The notes under the pieces were generated by a model, which worked only from the letters and a program-made list of their open reading frames with translations, made no database searches and was not told where the DNA came from. Both the position numbers and the translations under genes were made by a program. From Methylobacterium sp. J-078 (GTDB lineage Bacteria > Pseudomonadota > Alphaproteobacteria > Rhizobiales > Beijerinckiaceae), in assembly GCF_022829285.1 (NCBI RefSeq), contig NZ_JAKSYI010000025.1:1-64000 (forward strand): a DNA stretch of 64,000 nt. The letters run 5' to 3'. Position 1 is the stretch's first letter; each line of letters starts with the position of its first letter. Below, piece after piece: positions 36,767 through 46,220 of this stretch.

Positions 36767-37543
36767 TCAGGCCGCCGGCACGCTGCGCGGCGTGTAGACG
36801 AAGGGCGTCGCGTCGCCGCGGGGGATCAGGCGGGTGGCCGAGGCGCCGATGATCACCATCGTGGCCATGTCGGCCGTCGCCGTACGGGCCGCATCGAGGG
36901 TGAGCACCCGGATCGCCTCGTCGGGCCGCGAGACCGCGCGGGCGAAGATCACCGGCGTGTCGCCGCGCCGGATTTCGGCGGCGAGATCCAGGGCCTTGCC
37001 GAGCTGCCAGGGCCGCGCCGAGGAGATCGGGTTGTAGAGGGACACCACGAAATCCGCCCGCAGCACCGCCTCCAGCCGGGCGGTGATGACCTCCCAGGGC
37101 TTGAGGTTGTCCGAGAGCGACATCGCGCAGAAATCGCCGCCGAGCGGCGCGCCGAGGCGGGCGGCGGCCGCCAGCATCGCGGTGATGCCGGGCTCCACGG
37201 TGATGGGCAGGTGCGCCCAGGCCGGGTCGCCGGCCTCCACGGCCTCGAACACGGCCGCCGCCATGGCGAACACGCCGGGATCGCCGCCCGAAACCACCGC
37301 GACGCGCCGGCCGCTCGCCGCGAGTTCGAGGGCGTGGCGCGCGCGGTCGACCTCGACGCGGTTGTCGCTGGCGTGGCGCACGAGCCCCGGCCGCTCGGGC
37401 ACGCGGGCGACGTAGGGGATGTAGCCGATGAGGTCCTGCGCCCCGGCCAGGGCTTCCTGGGCGGCGGCCGTCAGCAGGCGCGGGTCGCCGGGCCCCAATC
37501 CGATGACCGTGACCGAACCGGTCCCCGCAGACGGGCCGCTCAC
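36767..37543 (-). CDS. cobJ: Precorrin-3B C17-methyltransferase
   Basis: 258 residues from GTG 37543, overlapping the cobI stop (GTGA). This tetrapyrrole methylase carries out ring contraction and C17 methylation. Signature segments are VTVIGLGPGDPRLLTAAAQE, VVSGGDPGVFAMAAAVFE, GDFCAMSLSDNLKPWEVI and VSLYNPISSARPWQL. Confidence 0.95.
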   Translation of the reverse strand: MSGPSAGTGSVTVIGLGPGDPRLLTAAAQEALAGAQDLIGYIPYVARVPERPGLVRHASDNRVEVDRARHALELAASGRRVAVVSGGDPGVFAMAAAVFEAVEAGDPAWAHLPITVEPGITAMLAAAARLGAPLGGDFCAMSLSDNLKPWEVITARLEAVLRADFVVSLYNPISSARPWQLGKALDLAAEIRRGDTPVIFARAVSRPDEAIRVLTLDAARTATADMATMVIIGASATRLIPRGDATPFVYTPRSVPAA

Positions 37544-38331
37544 GGCCGGCGTCCCTCGCCGGGCAGGAGCACCATCGAGAAGTAGGGCGCCACGTCGTCG
37601 GGCTTGTCCTTGAGGGCGATCACCCGCTCGCCCGCCATGGTGCCGCGCTCGACATAGACCGCGCGCTCCAGCACGCCGGCCTCGGCGAGTGCCGCCCGGA
37701 CCTTCGGCAGGTGGCGACCCAGCTTCATCAGCACGGCGGCGTCCGTGGCGCGCAGGCGCTCCACCAGGGCGGCGTGCGGCAGGGTGGCGGGCAGCACGGT
37801 CAGCACGTCGTCGCCCCAGGTGATCGGGGTGCCGGCCCGGGTCCAGCAGCCGGACATGCCGGTGACGCCGGGGACCACCTCCACCGGGAAGCGGTCCTTG
37901 AGGCGGCGCCACAGGTGCATGAAGGAGCCGTAGAAGAACGGATCGCCCTCCGACAGGATCGCCACGTCCCGTCCCGCGCCGAGATGGTCGGCGAGGCGGG
38001 CGGACGCGTCGTCGTAGAAGGCCGCGAGCGCCGCGACGTAGTCCGGGTGCTCCGGGTGGAGTTCGGTGGTGTAGGGATAGACCAGCGGGTACTCGCGCCC
38101 CGGCTCGGCGGCGAGCACCGCGTCCGCGATGGTGCGGGCGTTGCCGCGCCGGCCCTTCTTGCAGAAATGCACCAGCACCGGGGCCCGCTCCAGCACCCGC
38201 ATGGCGCGCACGGTGAGGTAGTCTGGCTCGCCCGGGCCCATGCCGACCCCGAACAGGGTGCCGGTGGTCGCCGCGCGCGGGACCTCGGTCCGCTCCGCTA
38301 CCTCGGGGGGAAGCCGCTCGCCCGACTCCAT
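37540..38331 (-). CDS. cobI: Precorrin-2 C20-methyltransferase
   Basis: 263 residues from ATG 38331, sharing one nucleotide with the cobH stop (TGATG). Tetrapyrrole methylase with GTLFGVGMGPGEPDYLTVRA, ILSEGDPFFYGSFMHLWRRL and VVPGVTGMSGCWTRAGTPI. It methylates C20, the position later lost in ring contraction by CobG/CobJ. About 20 N-terminal residues precede the domain. Confidence 0.95.
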   Translation of the reverse strand: MESGERLPPEVAERTEVPRAATTGTLFGVGMGPGEPDYLTVRAMRVLERAPVLVHFCKKGRRGNARTIADAVLAAEPGREYPLVYPYTTELHPEHPDYVAALAAFYDDASARLADHLGAGRDVAILSEGDPFFYGSFMHLWRRLKDRFPVEVVPGVTGMSGCWTRAGTPITWGDDVLTVLPATLPHAALVERLRATDAAVLMKLGRHLPKVRAALAEAGVLERAVYVERGTMAGERVIALKDKPDDVAPYFSMVLLPGEGRRP

Positions 38332-38963
38332 CACTCGATCTCTTGCGCGAGCGCGTTGACGGCCGCGGCCGTCATGGCGCTGCCGCCGCGCCGGCCGTGG
38401 ACCACGATGAAGGGCACCCGGCCGTCGCGGGCGAGCGCTTCCTTCGACTCGGCGGCCCCGACGAAGCCGACCGGGATGCCGATGATCGCGGCGGGGGGCG
38501 GCACGCCCTCGTCGAGGAGTTCGAGCAGGCGGAACAGCGCGGTCGGGGCGTTGCCCACCGCCACGATGCTGCCGGGCAGGTGCTCGCGCCAGAGTTCCAT
38601 GGCGGCGGCCGAGCGGGTGGTGTTCATGGCGGCGGCGAGCTCCGGCACGCGCGGATCGCTCAGGGTGCAGATCACCCGGTTGTCGGCGGGCAGCCGGGCC
38701 CGGGTGACGCCGTCGGCGACCATGCGGACGTCGCACAGGATCGGCGCGCCGGCCTTCAGGGCCGCTTCGCCGGCCTGCGCGAAATCGGGCGAGGCCTCCA
38801 CGTCGCGCGGCAGGTCGGTCATGCCGCAGGCGTGAATCATCCGCACCACGACCCGCTCGGCGGTGCCCTGGAAGCGCGCGAGATCGGCCTCGGCCCGGAT
38901 CATCGCGAAGGAGCGGGCGTAGATCGCCCCTCCGTCACGCAGGTAGTCGAGGCGGGAACTCAT
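38331..38963 (-). CDS. cobH: Precorrin-8X methylmutase
   Basis: 210 residues from ATG 38963, overlapping the cobG stop by 4 nt. It moves the C11 methyl to C12 to give hydrogenobyrinate. Diagnostic segments are [36 protein letters not shown] with the catalytic His, and [20 protein letters not shown] with [19 protein letters not shown]. Confidence 0.96.
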   Translation of the reverse strand: MSSRLDYLRDGGAIYARSFAMIRAEADLARFQGTAERVVVRMIHACGMTDLPRDVEASPDFAQAGEAALKAGAPILCDVRMVADGVTRARLPADNRVICTLSDPRVPELAAAMNTTRSAAAMELWREHLPGSIVAVGNAPTALFRLLELLDEGVPPPAAIIGIPVGFVGAAESKEALARDGRVPFIVVHGRRGGSAMTAAAVNALAQEIE

Positions 38964-40393
38964 GACGGTCGTGGTCCTGGGGGGTGGTCTGGGACGATCT
39001 GGGCGAGGGGCAGTGCCGAATCCGCCCTCCTTACGCGCTCCAGCGCGGCCTCGAAAGGGAGGCGCGTCGCCGGCAACGCATCCGGGCGCCCGGAGAGCAC
39101 CACGTCGTACTGCCCGTCCCGCCCGACGAGGGTGAGGTCGGCGGCCCCCGGATGGGCGCAGCCCTTGGGACAGCCCGAGACATGGGCGCGCAGGCCCCGC
39201 GCCGCGAAGGGCCGGAACGCCTCGGCGAGGCGGGCCGCGTCGCTCAAGGTCGGCGTCGAGCCCGACGCGCAGGCCGGCGCGCCCGGGCAGGCGGCCACCG
39301 CCCCGCGCGGATCCTCGGCCCGCGTCAGGAAGCCGGCCACGGCCAGGGTTTTTCGTGCGATCTCGGCGGTTCCGGCGTTTCGGCACACGAGAAGGAAGCC
39401 ACGCGTCGGCGAGAGCCGCAGATCGTTCGCACCGGCGGCATCCGCCGTGTCGGCGAGACGGTCGAGGGCATCGGCGGTGCAGCGGCCGAAGGGGGCATCG
39501 ACCAGGAGGACGACGCGGGCGTTTCCATCCTTACGTGAGCCGCGACCGGACTCCCTCTCCTGAAAGGAGAGGGTTGGGGTGAGGTGTGTGACCTTTCCGG
39601 ATAAAGCACACACCTCACCCTGTCCCTCTCCTTCCAGGAGAGGGGACCCGCGCTTGGGCCTGACGAGCGTTTGCAGAGCCCGCAAGCCTGGGCTCAGGGC
39701 GGACACTTCGGCCGGGGCCGGGATGCGTTGCAGGCCGAAGCGCGCCAGGGCCTCCGCCCGTGCCCGCGCCGGGACATCGCGCATCCGGCGGTGCCCGCTC
39801 ATTGCCAGCAGACGCAGGGCTGCCTCCACGACGGCTTCCACGTCATCGGTCAGCCGCCACCAGGCCGCGTCGCCGGCGAGGTGCAGCGCCAATCCCTCGC
39901 GGGTGACGACGCCGTGGAGGTCGGCCTCCGCCGCGCCGAGGGTGAGGCCGTACGCGGCCGACTCGATGGCGACCAGGGTTTTCGGCGGCAGGCCGGGAAT
40001 CGCCAGCCCGATCGCCTCGACGGCCCGGGCCAGGGCCGGGACCGCATCGGAGTCGAGCCCCGCCAGCGGCGTGGTCAGGGTCAGGCGCTGCGGTCCCCCG
40101 TCGTGGCGGACATCGCCGAGCCCGATGGCCGCCAGGGCCTCGGCGAGGCCGCAGCGGGTCGCTTCGGTGACACCGCGGATCTGCAGGTTGGCCCGCGCCG
40201 TCACGTCGACATGGCCGTTGCCGAAGCGGCGCGCCCCGTCCGCCACCGCCCGCGCCTGGGCCGGGGTGAGGCGCCCGAGGGGCGGGTGGACGCGGGCGAG
40301 CAGGCCGTCGCCGGTGGGCATCGGCCGGGCGAGGCTCGGGCACCAGCCGCGCCGGCTCGGCGCCTCCGGCGCGACGCGGCGGGGCGCGCTCAT
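38960..40393 (-). CDS. cobG: Precorrin-3B synthase with an in-frame palindromic-repeat insertion
   Basis: 477 residues. Oxygen-dependent Fe-S enzyme that forms precorrin-3B, related to nitrite/sulfite reductases ([31 protein letters not shown]). The [4Fe-4S] ligands are Cys369 and Cys375 (CPGAPAC) and Cys408 and Cys412 (CPKGC). Residues ~247-291 ([12 protein letters not shown] ... [12 protein letters not shown]) are not family sequence: they are translation of a palindromic repeat (39553-39653) joining the two sulfite-reductase-like halves at a domain linker. The frame remains open, so the gene may still be functional. Overlaps cobN and cobH by 4 nt each. Confidence 0.92.
   Translation of the reverse strand: MSAPRRVAPEAPSRRGWCPSLARPMPTGDGLLARVHPPLGRLTPAQARAVADGARRFGNGHVDVTARANLQIRGVTEATRCGLAEALAAIGLGDVRHDGGPQRLTLTTPLAGLDSDAVPALARAVEAIGLAIPGLPPKTLVAIESAAYGLTLGAAEADLHGVVTREGLALHLAGDAAWWRLTDDVEAVVEAALRLLAMSGHRRMRDVPARARAEALARFGLQRIPAPAEVSALSPGLRALQTLVRPKRGSPLLEGEGQGEVCALSGKVTHLTPTLSFQERESGRGSRKDGNARVVLLVDAPFGRCTADALDRLADTADAAGANDLRLSPTRGFLLVCRNAGTAEIARKTLAVAGFLTRAEDPRGAVAACPGAPACASGSTPTLSDAARLAEAFRPFAARGLRAHVSGCPKGCAHPGAADLTLVGRDGQYDVVLSGRPDALPATRLPFEAALERVRRADSALPLAQIVPDHPPGPRPS
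39553..39653. repeat. Composite palindromic repeat inside cobG
   Basis: CCCTCTCCT (39553-39561) pairs with AGGAGAGGG (39565-39573). GGTGAGGTGTGTG (39578-39590) pairs perfectly with CACACACCTCACC (39607-39619). A second hairpin with CTCTCCT/AGGAGAG arms lies at 39622-39647. The last 43 nt are identical to 36666-36708, in the same orientation. The insertion keeps the cobG frame open. Confidence 0.8.
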
Positions 40394-43300
40394 TCCGCCG
40401 CCTCGCGCAGCAGCTCATCGGCCGCCATGGCGTTGCGCCGGGTGGTCCAGAGGCCGCGCCGCCGCGCCTCGTCGAAGCGCTCCAGGATGGCGCGGGCCGC
40501 CTCCGGATTGGCCGCCCGCAGGGTCTCGAAGGTGTCGAGGTCGGCGATCATCGCCCCGTAGAGGCGGTCGAGGTCGGCGTCCGAGACCGCGTCCGTGGTG
40601 GCGGCGAGGACGAACACCGCGTCGACCCCTTGCGCCAGTTCCTGAGCGCCGCGATAGCCGTGCCGGAGCTGCGCCGCGATCCAGCGCGGATGGGCGAGGC
40701 GCCCCCGGATCAGGCGGGCGGCGTCCTCGCGGGCGGTGCGGGCCTTCGGGGTCTCGGGCGTGGCGACATCGAGGCTGTAGAGGGCGGGGCTTGCGCCCGT
40801 CAGCGCGGCGGCGGCCGAGAAGCCGCCCATCGCCTCCACGGCGGCGTCGCCGTCGAGGAGGTCGCGCTCGGCCACGTCGAAGGCGTGCACGTAGGCGTCG
40901 GCGCCCGCGACCCGCGCGGCGAAGCCCGCATCCGCGGCGTCCGCCGCGCCGCCATAGGCGTGGGAGGTGGCGTCGAGGTAGGCACGCCCGAGATCGTCGC
41001 GGCTGTCCCAGGCCCCGTCGAGGGCGAGGCCGCCGGCGCCGGCGCCGTAGCGTCCGGGCGCGGCACCGTAGACCCGCGCGGGCGCCTCGCCCCGGCGCCG
41101 GGCGGCGGCCAGCGGGTTCTCGGCGTCCTCCTCCTCGTCGCGGGCGGCCACCGCCATGGCGGCACGGGCGAGGAGCGACAGGGTCTCGGGGAAGGTATCC
41201 CGGAAGGCGCCGGAGACCCGCACCGTCACGTCGATGCGCGGCCGGTCGAGGAGGGCCAGCGGCAGCACCTCGAAGCCGGTGACGCGGGTGGAGGCATGGT
41301 CCCAGACCGGGCGCACGCCCATCAGCGCCAGGGCGTGGGCGATGTCCTCGCCGCCGGTGCGCAGGGTCGGCGAGGCCCAGAGGTCCATGACGATCCGGGC
41401 CGGGTACTCGCCCTCGTCCTGCAGGTAGCGCAGGACCACGGCATCGGCGGCCTTGGCGCCCAGGGTGGTGGCGGCCCGGGTCGGCAGGCTGCGCGGATCG
41501 AGGGTCGCGAGGTTGCGCCCCGTCGGCATCACGTCGGTGCGCCCACGCGACGGCGAGCCGGCGGGCCCCGGTGGCACGAAGCGTCCGTCGAGGGCGCGCA
41601 GCAGGCCGAGGCGCTCGCCCTCGGCGCAGGCCGCCACGGCGGCGGGCGCCTCCGGGGCGGCGCGGCCGAACACGTGCAGCCCGTCGCGGGCGGTGACCTC
41701 GCCGAGGTCGCAGAGATGCGCGTCGAGGGCCGCCAGCGCGTCCGGCATCGGGGTGTCGGCGTCGATTCCGGCGCCCGTGAGGAGCCCGGCCGACATCGCC
41801 TCGTCGAGGATGGTGCGCGCCAGGATCGCGGCGCGGCGCGGATCGAGCACGCTGGCGGCGGAGTACTCCTCCACGAGTTCGCGTAGGCGCGCGGCGTCGG
41901 GGTCGAGCCCCGTGACGCCGGTCTGCGGCGTCAGGTGGCCCAGCGCGACGCCGCCCAGGCGCCGCTTCAGGGGCGCGGCCTCGCCCGGATCGTCGACGAT
42001 GAAGGGATAGACCACCGGGAGCGCCCCGACGGCGCGGGCCGGCCAGCAGTCCGGTGAGAGCGCGACGGCCTTGCCCGGCAGCCATTCGGTGGTGCCGTGG
42101 GTGCCGAGATGGACCAGGGCGTCGAACCGGGTGCGGAGCCCGAGATGGAAGGCGAGATAGGCGTGGGTCGGCACCGCGTCGGGGTCGTGATAGGCGGCCT
42201 TCCGGTCCGCCGACCGTCCGCGATCGGGCTGGAGGAACACGGCGAGGCGCCCGCCCTCCGGGGTCACGCGCGCGAAGCGGAACGCCCCGTCCCGGCAGGC
42301 CGGGTCGGTTTCGGGCGGTCCCCATTCGGCGTCGAGGGCCGCGCGGGCAGCCTCCGGCAGCGTGCCGAGCCAAACGCGATAGGCCTCGAGGGCGACGGAA
42401 AAATCCTTCGGGCCGCCCGTCAGCCCCCGCATCAGGGCATCGGCCTCGGGCAGCGCGGCGACGGCGTAGCCGGCTTGGGCGAGATCCGCCACGATCGCCC
42501 GCGCGCTCTCCGGGGTGTCGAGGCCCACCGCGAAGCCCGCGCGGCCGCCGCGGGCGGGATAGTCCGACAGCACCAGGGCGAGGCGGCGCTCGGCGGGGGG
42601 CAGGCGCGCGAGGCGGACCCAGGCGGCGGCACGGTCGGCGAGGGCCGCGATGCCCTCCGCGTACGGCACGGCGCGGCGCTCGGCGAAGCCCTCGGTCTCC
42701 GGACCCTCCTCCTTGAACGAGATCGGGAACCCGGAGAGCCGCCCGTCGAATTCCGGCAGGGCCACCTGCATGGCGAGGTCGGCCGCGCCCATGCCCCGGG
42801 CCGAGGCGGTCCAGGCGTCCCGCGCCGCCCCGATGCTGAAGGCCTGGAGCACCGGGCAATCGGCCGCGTCGAGGACGAAGCCGGCATCCTCCCGGGCCGA
42901 GAAGGCGGTGGCGGCGATCACGATGGCGGGCCGGTGCGCCGCGATGGCCGCCCGCAGGGGCTCGATCGCGACCGGGTCCTTCAGGCTCGACACCGCCACG
43001 GCCAGCACCGCGAGACCACGGGCCTGGAGCGCCGCGCTCAAGGACGCGATCGGCGCGGTGTCGCCCGAGAGCACGCTGGAGCGATAGACCACCAGCAGCG
43101 CCAGCGGCGCGTCTTCCGGAATCGTCTGAAACGGTCGCCCGGCAGCCAGAGCCTGTCCGTCCTCGACGGGGCCGCAGCCCGGACAGCAGACGAAGCCGCG
43201 CGGCAGGGGCAGAGGCGGCTCGACCACCCCCGCATATCCGATCTCGGCGGCGATGCGCCCGACGAGGCGGCGCAGGTTCGCCGCCCCCCCAGCCCGGAAA

Positions 43301-43731
43301 TAGGCGTCGAAGTCCGGTGCCAGGTCCGGCCGGGTGGAGAAGCCGTCGAGGCGCGGGTCGGGCCGGTCGTCGCCCGGCAGCACCACCAGGGTGACGCCGC
43401 TGGCGCGGGCGGCCGACGCCGCGCGCTCGATGCCGTAGCGCCAGTAATCGAGCCCGCCGAGGCAGCGGATCACGACGATCCGCGCGTGCGCGATCACCGT
43501 GTCGACGTAGAGGTCGACCGACATCGGGTGGCGCAGCTTGGCGAGCTTGGCGAGCCGCAAGGTCGGGGCCTCGCCAGACCCCGTCGGAAAGACCGCCGCG
43601 TGGGCCTGCGCCATGCCGAACAGGTCGGAATCGGTGAAGGACAGGAAGGCGATGTCCCCCGGCGCCTGCCCGAGATCGACCGCGGCTTCGCCCTCGTCGA
43701 GGGAGACCGTATCGATGCGGATCAGGTGCAT
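40390..43731 (-). CDS. cobN: Cobaltochelatase subunit CobN
   Basis: 1113-residue large subunit of the ATP-dependent aerobic cobaltochelatase, which inserts Co(II) into hydrogenobyrinic acid a,c-diamide with CobS and CobT. The CobN/ChlH fold is shown by HARIVVIRCLGGLDYWRYG, RGGRAGFAVGLDTPESA, ALVHLGTHGTTEWLPGKAVA, LYSLDVATPETPKARTAR and WTTRRNAMAADELL. Somewhat shorter than the ~1250-residue average but with both ends intact. CobS and CobT are not in the window. Confidence 0.95.
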   Translation of the reverse strand: MHLIRIDTVSLDEGEAAVDLGQAPGDIAFLSFTDSDLFGMAQAHAAVFPTGSGEAPTLRLAKLAKLRHPMSVDLYVDTVIAHARIVVIRCLGGLDYWRYGIERAASAARASGVTLVVLPGDDRPDPRLDGFSTRPDLAPDFDAYFRAGGAANLRRLVGRIAAEIGYAGVVEPPLPLPRGFVCCPGCGPVEDGQALAAGRPFQTIPEDAPLALLVVYRSSVLSGDTAPIASLSAALQARGLAVLAVAVSSLKDPVAIEPLRAAIAAHRPAIVIAATAFSAREDAGFVLDAADCPVLQAFSIGAARDAWTASARGMGAADLAMQVALPEFDGRLSGFPISFKEEGPETEGFAERRAVPYAEGIAALADRAAAWVRLARLPPAERRLALVLSDYPARGGRAGFAVGLDTPESARAIVADLAQAGYAVAALPEADALMRGLTGGPKDFSVALEAYRVWLGTLPEAARAALDAEWGPPETDPACRDGAFRFARVTPEGGRLAVFLQPDRGRSADRKAAYHDPDAVPTHAYLAFHLGLRTRFDALVHLGTHGTTEWLPGKAVALSPDCWPARAVGALPVVYPFIVDDPGEAAPLKRRLGGVALGHLTPQTGVTGLDPDAARLRELVEEYSAASVLDPRRAAILARTILDEAMSAGLLTGAGIDADTPMPDALAALDAHLCDLGEVTARDGLHVFGRAAPEAPAAVAACAEGERLGLLRALDGRFVPPGPAGSPSRGRTDVMPTGRNLATLDPRSLPTRAATTLGAKAADAVVLRYLQDEGEYPARIVMDLWASPTLRTGGEDIAHALALMGVRPVWDHASTRVTGFEVLPLALLDRPRIDVTVRVSGAFRDTFPETLSLLARAAMAVAARDEEEDAENPLAAARRRGEAPARVYGAAPGRYGAGAGGLALDGAWDSRDDLGRAYLDATSHAYGGAADAADAGFAARVAGADAYVHAFDVAERDLLDGDAAVEAMGGFSAAAALTGASPALYSLDVATPETPKARTAREDAARLIRGRLAHPRWIAAQLRHGYRGAQELAQGVDAVFVLAATTDAVSDADLDRLYGAMIADLDTFETLRAANPEAARAILERFDEARRRGLWTTRRNAMAADELLREAAE

Positions 43732-43740
43732 GGAGGGGGC

Positions 43741-44775
43741 TTATCCCGCCAGGGCGGCGGCGACGGCGCCCTGGTCGAATCCCTTCAGGCCGATCACCAC
43801 GAGGCGGCCGTCGCGGGGCTCGGTGGTCTTCCAGGGCCGGTCGTAATGGTGGGTCACGCGGGCGCCGACGCCCTGGACCACGAGGCGCATCGGCTTGCCG
43901 GTCACCTCGGCGAACCCCTTGATGCGCAGAACGCCCTCCGTCTCCGCGGCGCGGGCGACGCGCAGGGCGAGGTCCTCGGCCGAGGCCGTGGCGCGCACGG
44001 GCAGTGCCACCGAGTCGAAATCGTCGTGGTCGTGGTCTTCGCCCTCGCCGTGGTGGGAGGGGCGGTTGTCGAGGTCGTCCTCGGCCGCCGCCTGGATTCC
44101 CAGGATCACGCGCGGGTCGAGGCGGCCGTGCTCGGCCTCCACCATCTTCACGGCGCGGGGCAGGTGTTCGGCGACCTCGGCGCGGACCTTGTCGCGGCCC
44201 GCCGCGTCGAGGAGGTCCACCTTGTTCATCACCACGAGGTCGGCGCAGAGAAGCTGGTCCTCGAACACCTCCTCCAGGGGATTGTCGTGGTCGACGCTGG
44301 CATCGTCCGCGCGCTGGGCGGCCAGGGCCGCCGGATCGTCGGCGAAGAAGCCGGCCGCCACGGCGGGCCCGTCGATGACCGCGACCACGCCGTCCACCGT
44401 CACCCGCGAGCGGATCGCCGGCCACTGGAAGGCCTGGACCAGGGGCTTGGGCAGGGCGAGGCCCGAGGTCTCGATCAGGATGTGCTCGGGCGGGTCGGCC
44501 CGGTCGAGGAGCTTGTTCAGGGCCGGCACGAAATCGTCGGCCACGGTGCAGCAGATGCAGCCGTTGGCGAGCTCGACGATGTCCTCGTCGCCGCAGCCCT
44601 CGATGCCGCAGGCGGCCAGGAACGAGCCGTCGAAGCCGATATCGCCGAACTCGTTGACGATGATCGCGAGGCGCCGGCCGTTCGCGTTCTCGACGAGGTG
44701 GCGCACCAGCGTGGTCTTGCCGGCTCCGAGGAAGCCGGTGACGATGGTGCAGGGGATCTTCGACACGAGGGTCAT
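43741..44775 (-). CDS. cobW: CobW-type metal chaperone GTPase
   Basis: 344 residues from ATG 44775. G3E GTPase with P-loop GFLGAGKTT (14-22), the metal-binding motif GCICC (72-76), VNEFGDIGFDG, and NKVD. A His/Asp-rich stretch (SHHGEGEDHDHDDFD, about 238-252) precedes the CobW C-terminal domain (RIKGFAEVTGKPMRLVVQGV). It probably delivers cobalt to CobN. Overlaps the DUF1636 gene by 4 nt. Confidence 0.94.
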   Translation of the reverse strand: MTLVSKIPCTIVTGFLGAGKTTLVRHLVENANGRRLAIIVNEFGDIGFDGSFLAACGIEGCGDEDIVELANGCICCTVADDFVPALNKLLDRADPPEHILIETSGLALPKPLVQAFQWPAIRSRVTVDGVVAVIDGPAVAAGFFADDPAALAAQRADDASVDHDNPLEEVFEDQLLCADLVVMNKVDLLDAAGRDKVRAEVAEHLPRAVKMVEAEHGRLDPRVILGIQAAAEDDLDNRPSHHGEGEDHDHDDFDSVALPVRATASAEDLALRVARAAETEGVLRIKGFAEVTGKPMRLVVQGVGARVTHHYDRPWKTTEPRDGRLVVIGLKGFDQGAVAAALAG

Positions 44776-45188
44776 TCGGCGGCGTCCGTGATGCGGGGCG
44801 CCGCGAGCGGCGGAAAAGGCGGGATGCGGGCGACGACGCCCTTGCGGAATTCCTGCGGCCGCGCCTTCCACGGCACGATGCCGTCCGGCGTCCCGGCGTA
44901 GAGCGCGACGCCGTCCAGGATGGTGCCGGCGGACGCGACCGGGTCGAGGTCGCCGTAGACGTAGGTCCAGCGGCCTTCCGAGGCGACCGCCACGGTGCAG
45001 GGGCGCTTGCAGACCGAGAGGCATTCGACGCTCTCGACCGTGATGCCGGGGTGGCCGCCCGCGCTCACCGCCTCCTGGAGGGCGGCGAGCAGGCGGGCGC
45101 CGGCACGGGGCTCCGCCGTGTCGCCCGCCGCCCGGCAGGTGGCGCAAACGTAGAGCGTGACGGGGGCGAAGGTCTCGGTGTCAGGCAT
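44772..45188 (-). CDS. DUF1636 family thioredoxin-fold metal-binding protein
   Basis: 138 residues from ATG 45188, overlapping the cbtA end by 8 nt. Cysteines Cys15, Cys18 (YVCATCR), Cys56, Cys60 and Cys64 (ECLSVCKRPC) resemble the cluster ligands of thioredoxin-like [2Fe-2S] ferredoxins. DUF1636 proteins are regularly found with cobW and cbtA/B; a role in cobalt handling or electron supply for corrin reduction is an inference. Confidence 0.85.
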   Translation of the reverse strand: MPDTETFAPVTLYVCATCRAAGDTAEPRAGARLLAALQEAVSAGGHPGITVESVECLSVCKRPCTVAVASEGRWTYVYGDLDPVASAGTILDGVALYAGTPDGIVPWKARPQEFRKGVVARIPPFPPLAAPRITDAAE

Positions 45189-45951
45189 GGGTCGGCCGGT
45201 TCCGGCCGAACAGGCCCCAGGCCCAGCCATAGGCCAGCCCGATCACCGCCCAAAACACGAAGGCGATGCCGAGCGAGCGCGCCGCGAACTGCGCCGCGTA
45301 GGCCGCCGGCAGGTTTGAGGCGGCGTGGCTCGTCTCCGGCGCGCCCGCGAGATGGGGCGCGACGAGGAGCACGATGCCGCCCGCGATGCTGACCGGCGCG
45401 CGCCGGATCGCGATGAGGTAGAGCCCCATAGCGGTGGCCAGGGCCGTCATCACCCACCAGAACTGGCGGTCGGCCAGTGGCGCGGCTTCCATGCCGGGCA
45501 GTTCCGGCGCGAGCCCGAGGGCCGGGGCCAGCGCCACCGCGAGGAACCCCCCGATGGCGAAGCGCAGGCCGCTCTCGGGGCTCGGCTCGCGGTTGCAGGC
45601 GAGGAGCACCGCGCCGAGGAGCAGCGCGTAGCCGACGCCGCCCACCAGGGTGGCGAGCGCCGTGAAGGCCATGCGCGGCAGGCCGGGGCCGGGCTCCCAC
45701 ACGGGCGCGACCTCGCCGCCCGCCACCGACGGATCCCGAGGACCGTTATTCTGGGTGCCGTGATCGTGGCCGCCATGGACGCGCACGATCAGCGAGGCGG
45801 GAATCGGCAGGAGGGGCGCGGCGGAGGCCTGCGTCTCGTAGCGCTCGGCCGCGATGATGAGCGGCGAGGTGAGCGCGAACTGCAGGCCTGTCCCGACGAC
45901 AGCCGCGAGGAAGCCGGCGACCAGGGCCGCCGACACGAGCCGGATGATCAT
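45181..45951 (-). CDS. cbtA: Cobalt transporter CbtA
   Basis: 256 residues with about six transmembrane helices. It begins MIIRLVSAALVAGFLAAVVG, typical of CbtA, and has a His-rich loop after the first helices (RVHGGHDHGTQ) and the ELPGMEAAPLADRQFWWVMT segment. CbtA works with CbtB in riboswitch-controlled cobalt uptake. It lies 27 nt after cbtB. Confidence 0.92.
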   Translation of the reverse strand: MIIRLVSAALVAGFLAAVVGTGLQFALTSPLIIAAERYETQASAAPLLPIPASLIVRVHGGHDHGTQNNGPRDPSVAGGEVAPVWEPGPGLPRMAFTALATLVGGVGYALLLGAVLLACNREPSPESGLRFAIGGFLAVALAPALGLAPELPGMEAAPLADRQFWWVMTALATAMGLYLIAIRRAPVSIAGGIVLLVAPHLAGAPETSHAASNLPAAYAAQFAARSLGIAFVFWAVIGLAYGWAWGLFGRNRPTHA

Positions 45952-45978
45952 GGGGGTGTCTGCCTTAAGCGGAGGCGC

Positions 45979-46155
45979 TCAGTGGCAGGGGAAGTTCTGG
46001 CTGTGGCGGAAGTCGTGCGCCGCGTTGTGCAGCGCCATCGCGGGGGCGAAGCCCGCCATGAACACGAGGCCGAGGCCGAGGAAGGCGGCCACGAGCACGG
46101 CGCCGAGGCGCTCGTTGGTGCGGGTGCCGGTCAGAACGAGGGTGTTGGTCGACAT
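45979..46155 (-). CDS. cbtB: Cobalt transporter subunit CbtB
   Basis: 58 residues, ATG 46155, with AGGAGA 8 nt upstream. One transmembrane helix (about 18-40) is followed by a C-terminal metal motif with His43, His47, Asp48, His51, Cys57 and His58 (HNAAHDFRHSQNFPCH), the hallmark of CbtB. First gene after the cobalamin riboswitch. Confidence 0.93.
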   Translation of the reverse strand: MSTNTLVLTGTRTNERLGAVLVAAFLGLGLVFMAGFAPAMALHNAAHDFRHSQNFPCH

Positions 46156-46220
46156 CGGTTCATCTCCTGGCCGCCCCGCCGGCGGCCGTCATCGAGCGGG
46201 AGGGACGACAAGTCCCCTCT

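Noticed and set aside
40415..44425. Open frame of 1336 codons on the minus strand overlapping cobN and cobW
   Set aside because: Composition is Arg/Pro/Gly-rich shadow of the real cobN and cobW frames; no domain recognised.
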